This document shows positions 1 through 9,086 of a DNA stretch of 11,513 nucleotides, piece by piece (the stretch's first letter is position 1; every line of letters starts with the position of its first letter). The notes under the pieces were generated by a model that ran no database searches, had not been told where the DNA came from, and saw only the letters and a list, made by a program, of their open reading frames with translations. The position numbers were made by a program, and so were the translations under genes. This DNA comes from Nitrospinota bacterium (GTDB taxonomy: Bacteria > JAUXIQ01), in the NCBI GenBank assembly GCA_030620925.1, contig JAUXIQ010000026.1, forward strand, positions 1 through 11,513, given 5' to 3'.

Positions 1-202
1 CGGTCTTATACTTCTGCATAGTCGGTTTTGAAAAATTGTCCGCCGCGGGTGCGCGGAGGGGCTCCCGCTTGAAATTTCCCCTCTCTGCGTTCTGTATGGC
101 TCAGGGGGCGGGCTTGGCTCGTGTGGAGTTTTCCGCTTGTCAGTTTACCTGTATATAAGTAAGCAGTTAGAACCGGCGGGTATAGGATTATTCATGAAGT
201 CC
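1..202. other. Left-edge stretch without a recognisable gene
   Basis: I see no supportable gene. On the plus strand one frame is open from the window edge (position 3) to a stop near 155, but its translation shows no motif, and it could be either chance or the tail of a truncated gene. On the minus strand an ATG at about 17-19 would run off the left edge but has no ribosome binding site. No hairpin with a T-run follows the lipoprotein stop at 203, so the end of that transcript is not visible. Confidence 0.4.
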
Positions 203-751
203 TTATCGGCGCCGCCTGATCGTTCCCAACCGTTTCTCAAGCAGTTGGATGCGCTCCTGCTGGAGATTGACCATGTTTCTCAGGACTTCGATAGTCTCCT
301 CTAGCTCCTTTATCCGATAGCGCTCAAGAGTCGCGGCGCCGGCGGTTCCGGCTTTTTCGGCTCTCTGGGATTGGATTGTCCCCAACCGCTCTTCTATTTG
401 CTGATTACGTTCCTGTTGGAGATTGACCGTTTTTCTCAGGGCCTCGATAGTCTTCTCCATTTCGTTTAACCGGTAGCGCTCGATTTGCAAGGCGGCAGCC
501 GTTTCGGTTTTCTTTTCTTTCTTCTTACGCTTGGCGACGGTGATTTTAGCCTTTTCTTTGCGGCTCTTCCTCTTCTTTTTTACTTTTTTAACCTTTTCTT
601 TTTTCTTGGCCGGCTTTTCAGCGGGCGGCTCGACGGTCTTGGCGGTTTCCACGTGCCCGATTCTATATTGTTTGACGGAGGTCTCACCGAAACATCCCGC
701 CAGCATAAGGGAGATTATAATTGGGAAAGCAATTAACAATTTACGAATCAT
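203..751 (-). CDS. Coiled-coil lipoprotein with internal duplication
   Basis: Protein of 182 residues, family not recognised. It opens with a lipoprotein signal peptide: MIRK, a hydrophobic stretch, then the lipobox LAGC (17-20) with Cys20 as the lipidation site, so it should be anchored in a membrane on the outer face of the cytoplasmic membrane. Residues about 47-81 are extremely rich in Lys and Arg. The rest is charged helix with two 36-residue copies (91-126 and 143-178), 25 of 36 positions identical, each starting ERYR and ending RLGTI; this looks like a coiled coil. A weaker third copy may start at QYRIGHVE (28-35). The ATG is preceded by GGAGG at a suitable distance. It lies 49 bp downstream of the ferredoxin gene in the same direction and probably shares its transcript. 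The basic segment could bind an acidic polymer or nucleic acid, but that is inference. Confidence 0.8.
   Translation of the reverse strand: MIRKLLIAFPIIISLMLAGCFGETSVKQYRIGHVETAKTVEPPAEKPAKKKEKVKKVKKKRKSRKEKAKITVAKRKKKEKKTETAAALQIERYRLNEMEKTIEALRKTVNLQQERNQQIEERLGTIQSQRAEKAGTAGAATLERYRIKELEETIEVLRNMVNLQQERIQLLEKRLGTIRRRR
218..481 (-). repeat. Two direct copies of a 108-bp coding repeat
   Basis: Positions 374-481 and 218-325 encode the two 36-residue coiled-coil copies of the lipoprotein, with a 156 bp period. Long stretches also match at DNA level (for example GGAGATTGACC in both, read on the plus strand), so this is a real duplication and not just convergent heptad composition. Confidence 0.8.
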
Positions 752-800
752 ATTCCAGCAACCTCCATAGATTTACAATAATCAGGGCGGTTGAAATCTA

Positions 801-1031
801 TTATTCGCTTTCTATAGCGTCGTAGTAGCAATATTGAGTGCACACCCCGCAGCCGTCGCAATCTTCGGTGAAGCCCACCTCGTATCTTTCAGATTTATCT
901 ATTCTCTCGATAGATAGGAAAGATTTTGAGGGGCTGAATTCTGATGTCTTGGTAAAAGAACACGCCAGCTGGCACATGAGGCAACCTGTACAATTTTCTG
1001 ATCGCGCTGTCATTTGGCCGGTGGACGCCAT
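801..1031 (-). CDS. Small 2x[4Fe-4S] ferredoxin-like protein
   Basis: 76 residues from the ATG at 1029-1031, which has GAGGGA just upstream. An upstream TTG at 1071-1073 in the same frame has no such site. Two CxxCxxCxxxC motifs are present: Cys14, 17, 20, 24 (CTGCLMCQLAC) and Cys58, 61, 64, 68 (CDGCGVCTQYC), enough for two [4Fe-4S] clusters. The proline that normally follows the fourth Cys is Ser in the first motif and Tyr in the second. The segment CSFTKTSEFSPSKS resembles the first cluster region of HycB/HydN-like electron-transfer subunits, which are usually about twice this length, so this may be a compact relative. The likely role is a soluble cytoplasmic electron carrier. It is preceded by its own promoter and lies downstream of the IorA-like and phosphoesterase genes; serving the IorA-like enzyme is possible but inferred. 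Confidence 0.85.
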   Translation of the reverse strand: MASTGQMTARSENCTGCLMCQLACSFTKTSEFSPSKSFLSIERIDKSERYEVGFTEDCDGCGVCTQYCYYDAIESE

Positions 1032-1102
1032 TTTAAGTCCCTCATATAGAGTTATCGGCAATTTGACCTTCAATTTTAGTTATAATTATTATAATTGTTA
1101 TA

Positions 1103-1133
1103 ATTATAAAGTATGGAGTGCAATTTTTGTCAA
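1103..1133 (-). promoter_or_regulatory. Sigma70-type promoter of the ferredoxin gene
   Basis: On the minus strand there is a perfect TTGACA (-35, 1128-1133) and a perfect TATAAT (-10, 1103-1108) with a 19 bp spacer, slightly long. Transcription would start near 1096, giving a leader of about 65 bases before the ATG at 1031. A second TATAAT lies at 1088-1093. The -10 sits inside the 12-base palindrome TTATAATTATAA (1098-1109), and positions 1080-1110 are A/T except for one G at 1097, so this could also be an operator. Confidence 0.65.
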
Positions 1134-1160
1134 TTATTATTTGTGCTATGTGCAGCGGGT

Positions 1161-1928
1161 TCAGAGTTTCAACGTGTAGACCTTTTTCTCGCGCCTGAAA
1201 TAACCCGTATTGATCAGCCGGGTCCGCCCCACCTGTTTGCTTTTCTCCTGAGGTTGGTGGACGTGGCCGAAAAAGGCGTAACCTGGTTGTTCCCTTTCAA
1301 TATACTCGGATAATGCCTCGCTCCCTTCCTCGCTTCTTTTAGCCAACACGTCGTAGGTCAGCTCTTGATATGCGGGCGGGAAGTGGGTGCATAGCACCTC
1401 CACACTGTCCAGGCTTTCTATCCGGCGGCGATAGGTCTCTCCGTCTGTTTCCCCCGGAAGGCCCACGGCCCATTTGTAGGGGGGAACGCCGGAGACGAAC
1501 CCGAACCTTGTCCCGCCGATTTCCATGCATTCGGCCTCCAGCATGGTGGCGTTGGAGGGGAGGCACTCTTTCATTATGTCGGGGTAGTCCGCGTTGCCGT
1601 AGAGGACGTAAGCTTCACAGGGGATTACCGAAAAGATTTCCTGGTAGACGCCCCGGGCAATGCCCCTCAGTTTTTCGTTCTGAAGCCCCTTCTCCTTGAG
1701 GAAGACGGCCGCCTGGGCTTTTGCTTTCTCGATATTGCCGCGGGCCAACTCTTCCAACAGTTGAGCTACCTCCTGCTTGCTGAGGATTTCGGCCAGCATT
1801 CCGTCCAGGGAGCTGAAGTCGACCCAGTTGAGGAGATCGCCGAGCAACACCGCCGTGTCCCCCGGCTCGAACGCTTCCCTCAACGCGTCCACCTCGCCGT
1901 GTACATCGGCGACCAGTTTTATTTCCAT
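1161..1928 (-). CDS. Calcineurin-like metallophosphoesterase
   Basis: 255 residues. The order of metal-binding motifs is that of the metallophosphoesterase superfamily: Asp8-x-His10 (ADVHG), Gly30-Asp31 (LLGDLLN), Gly111-Asn112 (YGNAD), His182 (CTHFPP) and Gly221-His222-x-His224 (FGHVHQP). A two-metal phosphomonoesterase or phosphodiesterase of the cytoplasm is expected; the substrate cannot be read from sequence. Between GD and GN there is a mostly helical insert of about 70 residues (40-108), which I associate with a group of actinobacterial homologues (recollection, not checked). The ATG is preceded only by a weak purine stretch. It starts 44 bp after the IorA-like gene on the same strand, so the two are probably co-transcribed. 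A link to dephosphorylation in the nearby inositol-phosphate pathway is conceivable but not shown. Confidence 0.88.
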   Translation of the reverse strand: MEIKLVADVHGEVDALREAFEPGDTAVLLGDLLNWVDFSSLDGMLAEILSKQEVAQLLEELARGNIEKAKAQAAVFLKEKGLQNEKLRGIARGVYQEIFSVIPCEAYVLYGNADYPDIMKECLPSNATMLEAECMEIGGTRFGFVSGVPPYKWAVGLPGETDGETYRRRIESLDSVEVLCTHFPPAYQELTYDVLAKRSEEGSEALSEYIEREQPGYAFFGHVHQPQEKSKQVGRTRLINTGYFRREKKVYTLKL

Positions 1929-1972
1929 CTGATTTTTTCCGGATAGGTGAGCGGAAAATATCTTACCGTCAA

Positions 1973-3601
1973 CTAATCATGGGTCAACATGGGGCAGGGG
2001 CCGTCTGCGATGATCACCGCCATGCCCTTCATGGCCAATCCCTCTTTGAAAGCATCCTTCAGCTCGGCCGTCTTTTCGGTGTTGACCCTCTTAACGAAGC
2101 CGGCCTCTCCGGCATTGAGTATGGCTTCCATGGAGACCCCGCGACCGGGATGCCCCGAAGCGGTCTGCTCCGAGCCGGGATGCGGCTGTTGGCCGGTGGT
2201 GGCGGTGGCGTGGTTGTAGAGGATTACTATCATTACGTCGGCGTTGTGATGGATAGCGCTGAGGATAGAGCTGATGCCTGTGTGGAAGAAGGAAGAATCG
2301 CCCACCAAAGCCACCGCCCTCCTGTTTATGCCCCCCTTTACCATGCCCCAGGCCACACCCACGCTGGACCCCATGCACAACTTGACGTCCAGGGTTTGAT
2401 AGGGGAGGCTCATGGAACGCACCCCGCAACCGGAATCGCCCACCAGCACCGGCCGCTCGATGTCCAGCTCCTGGATGGCATCCCGCAGGGCGTCGAAAAT
2501 GTTTATGTTGGGGCAGCCTTTGGGGAAAGGCTTCAGGGTACCGTATTGCCAGGCTTCGGCTTCCGGGTCTTCCGCGAGTGGTTTCATGGAGGTGAACAGT
2601 GATACCGCCTGATGGATGGACGCTTCGGATAGTTCACCGGGCCAGGGGAAATGCCCGGTCATCCGGCCGTATATCCTGGCCTCTATGCCCAGCCTGTTGG
2701 CCAGCTCTCTGACCCCCTTTTCTATGAAGGGATGGTTGTCTTCGCAGACCAGCACCTCCGGCACTTTTGATAAAAATTCCTCCAGCGTCCGCTGAGGGAG
2801 TGGGTTAGTAGTGCCCAGCTTGAGGGTGCTCAGGGAACCCCCGGAGCAGGAGTCGAGCACATTTTTAGCTTTGGTGAAGGCGTGGCCGCTGCCCATCAGG
2901 CCGAATTTCCCTTCGATGGAGATATGGTTGAAGGGGGCGCTCTCGAATTGCCCGGCTATGGCCAGGTTCTTTTGCCGTAGCTTTTCATGAAACTGGAGTA
3001 TATACTGGGGCACGGATATCCAGCCCTCAGGGGGGCGGAAATATTCCTTCCTTTTTCCCGGAGCGGGGTCCGACTGGGGGTCGATCTCTCCGGTGGAGGT
3101 GGAGAATTTCCTGGTGGTGCGTATCATCACCGGGATACCGTGTTCCTCAGACAGCTCGAAGGCGTAGCGGGCCATCTGGTAACCCTCCTTCGGGTCAGAT
3201 GGCTCCAGGATGGGTATTTCGGCGAAGGCGGCCAGGAGACGGCCGTCCTGCTCGTTCTGGGAGCCCCATCCGCCGGGATCGTCTCCCAGCAGGATCACGA
3301 AGCCCCCGTTACAGCCGGTGAGGTTGAAGTTGGTGAGGGGGTCCAGGGCGACGTTGAGCCCCACGCTTTTCACGCAGACCATGGCCCGGGCGCCTGCAAT
3401 CGAGGCCCCTGAGGCGACCTCGAAGGCCACCTTCTCGTTAGCCGACCATTCGGCATAGACATTTCGGCTGCCGCGCTGCTCCATGACGTTCTCGAACACG
3501 GTGGTGGCCGGCGAGCCCGGGTAGCCGGTGAGCACCTCGAGCCCCGCATCAAGCGCCCCCAGAGCGATGGCGGCGTTTCCTGTGAGAAGGTTTTCAGTCA
3601 T
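1973..3601 (-). CDS. IorA-like 2-oxoacid:ferredoxin oxidoreductase, no ferredoxin domain
   Basis: 542 residues from the ATG at 3599-3601 (weak GAGTGGGA upstream). An in-frame ATG at 3665-3667 would overlap the predicted promoter and has no ribosome site. The sequence follows the alpha subunit of indolepyruvate:ferredoxin oxidoreductase: pyrimidine-binding domain with GYPGSP (26-31) and NEKVAFEVA (55-63, Glu56 as the likely cofactor-activating Glu), then DDPGGWGSQNEQD (107-119), a middle domain, and a C-terminal TPP domain with VGDSGCG (about 387-393) and VGDSSFFHTG (433-442), followed by NHATATTGQQPHPG. Family members normally continue for about 60-70 residues with two ferredoxin-type cluster motifs; this one stops right after the TPP domain (ending PMLTHD) and has no IorB (gamma) gene beside it. 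It may use a separate ferredoxin, or be a non-oxidative TPP enzyme acting on an aromatic or other 2-oxoacid. The fold assignment is firm, the substrate is not. Confidence 0.85.
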   Translation of the reverse strand: MTENLLTGNAAIALGALDAGLEVLTGYPGSPATTVFENVMEQRGSRNVYAEWSANEKVAFEVASGASIAGARAMVCVKSVGLNVALDPLTNFNLTGCNGGFVILLGDDPGGWGSQNEQDGRLLAAFAEIPILEPSDPKEGYQMARYAFELSEEHGIPVMIRTTRKFSTSTGEIDPQSDPAPGKRKEYFRPPEGWISVPQYILQFHEKLRQKNLAIAGQFESAPFNHISIEGKFGLMGSGHAFTKAKNVLDSCSGGSLSTLKLGTTNPLPQRTLEEFLSKVPEVLVCEDNHPFIEKGVRELANRLGIEARIYGRMTGHFPWPGELSEASIHQAVSLFTSMKPLAEDPEAEAWQYGTLKPFPKGCPNINIFDALRDAIQELDIERPVLVGDSGCGVRSMSLPYQTLDVKLCMGSSVGVAWGMVKGGINRRAVALVGDSSFFHTGISSILSAIHHNADVMIVILYNHATATTGQQPHPGSEQTASGHPGRGVSMEAILNAGEAGFVKRVNTEKTAELKDAFKEGLAMKGMAVIIADGPCPMLTHD

Positions 3602-3646
3602 TTCCCACTCTTTATGATGGTAATAGACGCAAAGGTTGAGGAACTC

Positions 3647-3675
3647 AGGATATTTAGAGAGGGGCATATTGTCAA
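3647..3675 (-). promoter_or_regulatory. Possible promoter of the IorA-like gene
   Basis: On the minus strand TTGACA (3670-3675) is followed after 17 bp by TATCCT (3647-3652, four of six matches to TATAAT). Transcription would begin around 3640, about 39 bases before the ATG at 3601. This supports that start over the earlier in-frame ATG at 3667, which would lie inside the promoter. The plus-strand gene starting at 3808 reads away from the same intergenic region; for it, TTGATT (3705-3710) and TTAAAT (3728-3733) with 17 bp spacing are a weak candidate only. Confidence 0.4.
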
Positions 3676-3807
3676 GTTTTTTGATGTCGAAGGGGCACTA
3701 CGTTTTGATTTTACATTATATATTCGGTTAAATGTTGCTATTTAGGTAATTTGTTATGCGAAGTTTATGAGGGCTGTTTGGAGAGAGTTTTTTCTGGAGC
3801 AACACGC

Positions 3808-5244
3808 GTGAGCCTATTATCAATGCAGGAGAGTGAGATTAAGAGAAAAATCGGGGAGCTACCCGCGGTCATTCTGGCCGCCGGGGAGGGGTCCCGCCTT
3901 CGGAATGGGGAGAACTGCGTGCCCAAGCCGCTTACGCCCCTGCTGGGCCTCACCCTGCTGGAACGGACGATTCTCACCTGCCGGGATGCGGGTGTCCGCG
4001 ACTTTTACGTTGTCGTGGGGTACCGGAAAGAGGAGTTGATGCATCACGTTAAGGAACTTGAGGGAAAACACGGCCTTTCCCTCAAGGTGGTGGAGAACCC
4101 CAACTGGGAGGAAGGAAACGGCACTTCCGTCTCCGCCTGCTCCTCCTATATTTCCGGTCCCTTCCTGCTGCTGATGTGCGATCACCTTTTCGAGCCGGGG
4201 ATTCTGGAGGAGCTGGTAGCCGCCGACGACGGGGAAGAGGTGTGCAGACTAGCCGTGGATAGCGGGATTAAAGACATCTTCGATCCTGAAGACTCCACCC
4301 TGGTGCGTCTCGACCGGGATGCCATCACCGCCATGGACAAGGGGCTGGAAAATCCCGACGGCGTGGATACCGGCCTGTTCCTCTGCCGACCCATGTTGTT
4401 CTCCGCCCTGGAGAAGGCCCGTCGGGAGGGGGACGGCTCCCTCTCGGGGGGAATCCGCCGGTTGATAGAGGGCGGCGATATGAGGGCGGTGGACGTCGGC
4501 GACCGTTTCTGGCTCGACGTGGACACTCCCGAGGCCCTCAGCGCAGGCGAAGACCGCCTAATGGTAAAGCTGAAGACGGCCAAGCGGATCGACGGCCCCA
4601 TAAGCCGCTACATCAACCGCTTCTTCTCGCTGGAAATCACCCGCCGACTGGCCCCATATTCCATCACCCCCAACCAGGTGTCGGTGGTGAGCACCCTGTA
4701 CGGATTGGCGGGTGCGGCCTTTTTCTTCGGAGCGGGTTTTGTCGCCGACCGTTCCCTTCTATGGATATGGTTGATGACGGCCCTGGCCGGTATTTTCATC
4801 CAGATTTCCTCGATCCTGGACGGCGTGGACGGTGAAATCGCCCGGCTGAAACACCAGGCCGGCCCCTACGGAGCCTATCTCGATAACATATTGGATCGCT
4901 ACGTGGACGGCGTGGCGGTGGCGGGGATGGTATATGCGTCTTATGCTGCCACCGGAAGTTTCACCATCGTTCTGGTCGGTTTTCTGGCGCTCCTGGGTCT
5001 TCCCCTCTCCTCCATCCACCGGGCCAAATTCCTGGCGGAGACCGGGAGGAACTACCTGGCCGGGGATGACGGCCCCCTGAGATACCTCCCCTACTCCCGC
5101 GACGTGCGGTTGTTCGTTATTTTCATGGCGGGTGTACTTAACCAGGTGGAGCCGGCGATATATTTCCTGGCGATCGTCACCAATTTCATGGCCCTGCTCC
5201 GATTGGCCACGGTGAAAAAAGCGTTAGAAAGAATGAGGGATTGA
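3808..5244 (+). CDS. Bifunctional nucleotidyltransferase / CDP-alcohol phosphotransferase (IPCT-DIPPS type)
   Basis: 478 residues from GTG 3808, which has GGAG eight bases upstream; the frame is open further back to a TTG at 3751, and an ATG lies at 3823. The N-terminal half is a sugar-nucleotidyltransferase: LAAGEGSRLR (23-32), PKPL with Lys40, NGTSVSA (104-110), the metal-binding MCDHLF (Asp125) and WLDVDTPEAL (235-244). The C-terminal half is a membrane CDP-alcohol phosphotransferase with the full DGxxAR-x8-GxxxD-xxxD signature (Asp341 to Asp363) and about five hydrophobic segments. This domain pair is that of inositol-1-phosphate cytidylyltransferase fused to DIPP synthase: CTP plus inositol-1-phosphate gives CDP-inositol, which is then joined to a second inositol-1-phosphate on the way to di-myo-inositol phosphate. 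Another CDP-polyol, or a lipid acceptor, remains possible. It is the first gene of a two-gene operon with the isomerase 3 bp downstream. Confidence 0.85.
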   Translation: MSLLSMQESEIKRKIGELPAVILAAGEGSRLRNGENCVPKPLTPLLGLTLLERTILTCRDAGVRDFYVVVGYRKEELMHHVKELEGKHGLSLKVVENPNWEEGNGTSVSACSSYISGPFLLLMCDHLFEPGILEELVAADDGEEVCRLAVDSGIKDIFDPEDSTLVRLDRDAITAMDKGLENPDGVDTGLFLCRPMLFSALEKARREGDGSLSGGIRRLIEGGDMRAVDVGDRFWLDVDTPEALSAGEDRLMVKLKTAKRIDGPISRYINRFFSLEITRRLAPYSITPNQVSVVSTLYGLAGAAFFFGAGFVADRSLLWIWLMTALAGIFIQISSILDGVDGEIARLKHQAGPYGAYLDNILDRYVDGVAVAGMVYASYAATGSFTIVLVGFLALLGLPLSSIHRAKFLAETGRNYLAGDDGPLRYLPYSRDVRLFVIFMAGVLNQVEPAIYFLAIVTNFMALLRLATVKKALERMRD

Positions 5245-5247
5245 GCC

Positions 5248-6058
5248 GTGGGGAGCGCCGGACCATCGTGGAAGAGCCGCCTGGGCATCTCCGCTCATGG
5301 CAAGGACAGGACCATCGAGGAGATGGCGGCCCTGGCCGGGGAGATCGGGGTTAAGTATCTGGAAGTCGTGGCCGAGCGGTTCTGGGCCCTGCCCGACGGG
5401 GGCAGGCAGGGCAGCTGGCGGGAGGTCAAGGAGCTGCTTGCCCGCTGGGGGCTGCACCCCTTCGTCCACGCCTCCTACATCGAGATCAATCTTGCCACCC
5501 TCAACCCCCTCCTCCGGGAGGCGGGGCTCAAGCAAAATCTCAGATGTCTGGAGCTGGCGGCCTTTTTGGAGGCGGAGTTCATGGTGGTCCATGCGGGCAA
5601 CCTGAACAGAAACTATCCGCCTTCATATCTTCCCGAGGCCCGACAGTGCCTGTTGGATAGCCTCAAAACGCTTGCCGAGCGGGCCGAATCCGCCGGTATG
5701 ACCATCGCCCTGGAAAACGGTTGGAAGGGCGAGAACCATCCCCTCATAAGCAGCGGGGCCGAGCACGCCGAGCTAATCGAGAGCGTGGGCAGCACTTCCC
5801 TCAAGGCTTTGCTTGACGTCGGCCATGCCCACACCTTTGGCCTGACCCTGGGCGGTCACCTTGACCCCATCCGGCCCTATCTGGTAGGCATACACCTGCA
5901 CGACAACGGCGGGACAAAGGACGAGCACCTGCCCCCGGGTAGGGGGACCATCCCCGTGGCCGATTTTCAGCGTTGCTTTGAGGCCGGTGTCCCGGTGATA
6001 TTGGAACTGAACTCCCTGGAAGACATCCGTGCCACCCTCACCTACCTCGAAGCCAATA

Positions 6059-6072
<14 letters not shown>
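5248..6072 (+). CDS. Sugar phosphate isomerase/epimerase (AP-endonuclease-2 TIM barrel)
   Basis: 274 residues from a GTG start three bases after the stop of the preceding gene; GAGGGA inside the end of that gene is a good ribosome site, so translation is probably coupled. The protein is a xylose-isomerase-like TIM barrel (AP_endonuc_2 family). Candidate metal ligands follow the family pattern: Glu156 (ALEN), Asp190 with His193 (DVGH), His218 (HLHDN) and Glu253 (ILELN); His115 (VVHAG) is also typical. The motif HDN followed by DEHLPPGRG is common in this group. Relatives include inosose isomerase and dehydratase (IolI, IolE), sugar epimerases and endonuclease IV. Coupling to an inositol-phosphate-type cytidylyltransferase favours a polyol or inositol substrate, but this is inference from context. 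Its last 14 bases overlap the end of the convergent PorA-PorB gene. Confidence 0.85.
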
Positions 6073-8149
<2,077 letters not shown>

Positions 8150-8395
8150 TCTTCTCCCCTTGATATCGTGCACTGCTTTCCCTGGATCGGACGCCTCGTC
8201 CACGACAATAATAGTAGTCTTTTATCACATCTTTTCCCTTTTACCAATAGATGATGTAGTGGAGCATGCTGAAAAAGGGCGTCCGGGAATTGGGGGGGGA
8301 TTACCTGTGATGTCGGTTCACCAGAGCTTGTATATTAAACATATCAAGTATTCATATAATTTAAGAATTCTGGATGTTGTTGCGCTTGATCTCCT

Positions 8396-8537
8396 CCCCC
8401 TTGACCCCGCTTTCCGCTGGGTGTTCGCCCTTGATCACCCTCCCTTAATCCCTCCCCTCAAGGGAGGGAGACTCTAGTATCGTGTGAAATTCTGAGTCGT
8501 TAATAGGAGCACTACGCGACAGGCGGGGTCAAGGGGG
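8396..8537. repeat. 15-bp inverted repeat flanking a hairpin
   Basis: CCCCCTTGACCCCGC at 8396-8410 is exactly the reverse complement of 8523-8537, enclosing about 112 bp. Within the loop, TCCCTCCC (8449-8456) pairs with GGGAGGGA (8462-8469) across a 5-base loop. The termini and size suggest a small nonautonomous repeat unit; no coding capacity and no clear target-site duplication is visible. Confidence 0.7.
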
Positions 8538-8614
8538 AAGAGACCTAATACCTCCCTTTACATTTTTATTTTAGTCGGCGGTGTATGATTACGAAATCTT
8601 TCGAGCTGCCAACT

Positions 8615-8675
8615 TTCCCCTCCCCTGGCCCCGCTTTCCGCGGGGCAGGCATGGAGAGGAAAAAGGGGAGGGGAA
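8615..8675. repeat. Nested inverted repeat
   Basis: TTCCCCTCCCCT (8615-8626) is perfectly complementary to 8664-8675. Inside it, GCCCCGC (8628-8634) pairs with GCGGGGC (8640-8646) over a 5-base loop. The outer and inner arms together form a long cruciform-capable structure. No T-run follows on either strand, so it is not a standard intrinsic terminator. Confidence 0.7.
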
Positions 8676-8786
8676 TTTGAATAGCGCAAGAGAAAGCGGG
8701 CTTGCACGGGTAGGCGGGATTCAGAATGACAGGATGCTGAGTCGTAGGGGCAATCCCGCGTGTGGCGAGATCAAACCTGCCCTATC

Positions 8787-8807
8787 GGGGCGTATGCAAT
8801 ACGCCCC
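8787..8807. repeat. Hairpin with 9-bp stem and GCA loop
   Basis: GGGGCGTAT (8787-8795) pairs perfectly with ATACGCCCC (8799-8807) across a three-base loop, followed by TAC so that the right border reads CCCCTAC. The same border recurs at 9027-9033, and its complement GTAGGGG at 8745-8751, 8983-8989 and 9061-9067. Confidence 0.7.
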
Positions 8808-8822
8808 TACAAGTGCGCCTTT

Positions 8823-9086
8823 CCCGCGTATGGCGGGACTACAGGAGTTTGACGGCCTGGCCCATCAATTGTAGGAGCGGCCATGAGAGATAAACACACC
8901 CGCTGGCTACTGTCATTCTGAGCGAAGCGAAGAATCTCGCATATCTTGGCTACCGAGTGCCTCTTTTTACGGGGTGTATTGTTGTAGGGGATTAAGGGAG
9001 GGTGGTCATGGGCGACCGGCCGATCGCCCCTACGAGTCTCAAAGTTCCCTATAACGTCACGTAGGGGTGTCCCGCGTATGGCGGGA
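8823..9086. repeat. 16-bp direct repeat, each copy a small hairpin
   Basis: CCCGCGTATGGCGGGA occurs at 8823-8838 and again at 9071-9086; CCCGC pairs with GCGGG over the loop GTATG. A diverged third copy lies at 8755-8770 with GCGAG in place of GCGGG. The 9071 copy is joined directly to the 25-bp repeat, showing that the modules combine in different orders. Confidence 0.7.
9010..9029. repeat. 20-bp near-perfect palindrome
   Basis: GGGCGACCGGCCGATCGCCC is its own reverse complement except for one mispaired position (C/A) in each half. It lies just left of a CCCCTAC border and is part of the GTAGGGG-bounded module starting at 8983. Confidence 0.6.

Noticed and set aside
485-736. Hydrophobic plus-strand frame that looks like a membrane protein
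   Set aside because: The Phe/Leu runs are simply the complement of the Lys codons in the lipoprotein.
838-1179. Plus-strand open frame opposite the ferredoxin gene
   Set aside because: It is the complement of a gene with eight ordered cysteines and a strong promoter; its own translation has no motif.
1979-2602. 207-residue plus-strand frame rich in Gly, His and Val
   Set aside because: It mirrors the TPP domain of the IorA-like gene and has no recognisable features.
3751-3807. Extended N-terminus of the cytidylyltransferase from TTG 3751
   Set aside because: The extension has no domain content, and GTG 3808 has a well-placed GGAG; TTG 3778 with GAGGG close by remains a minor alternative.
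8150-8203. Extended N-terminus of the PorA-PorB protein from GTG 8203
   Set aside because: ATG 8147-8149 has a strong ribosome site and gives the usual PorA N-terminus.
8581-8874. 97-residue plus-strand frame between repeats
   Set aside because: It runs through the nested hairpin and the direct repeats, so its composition is that of repeat DNA.
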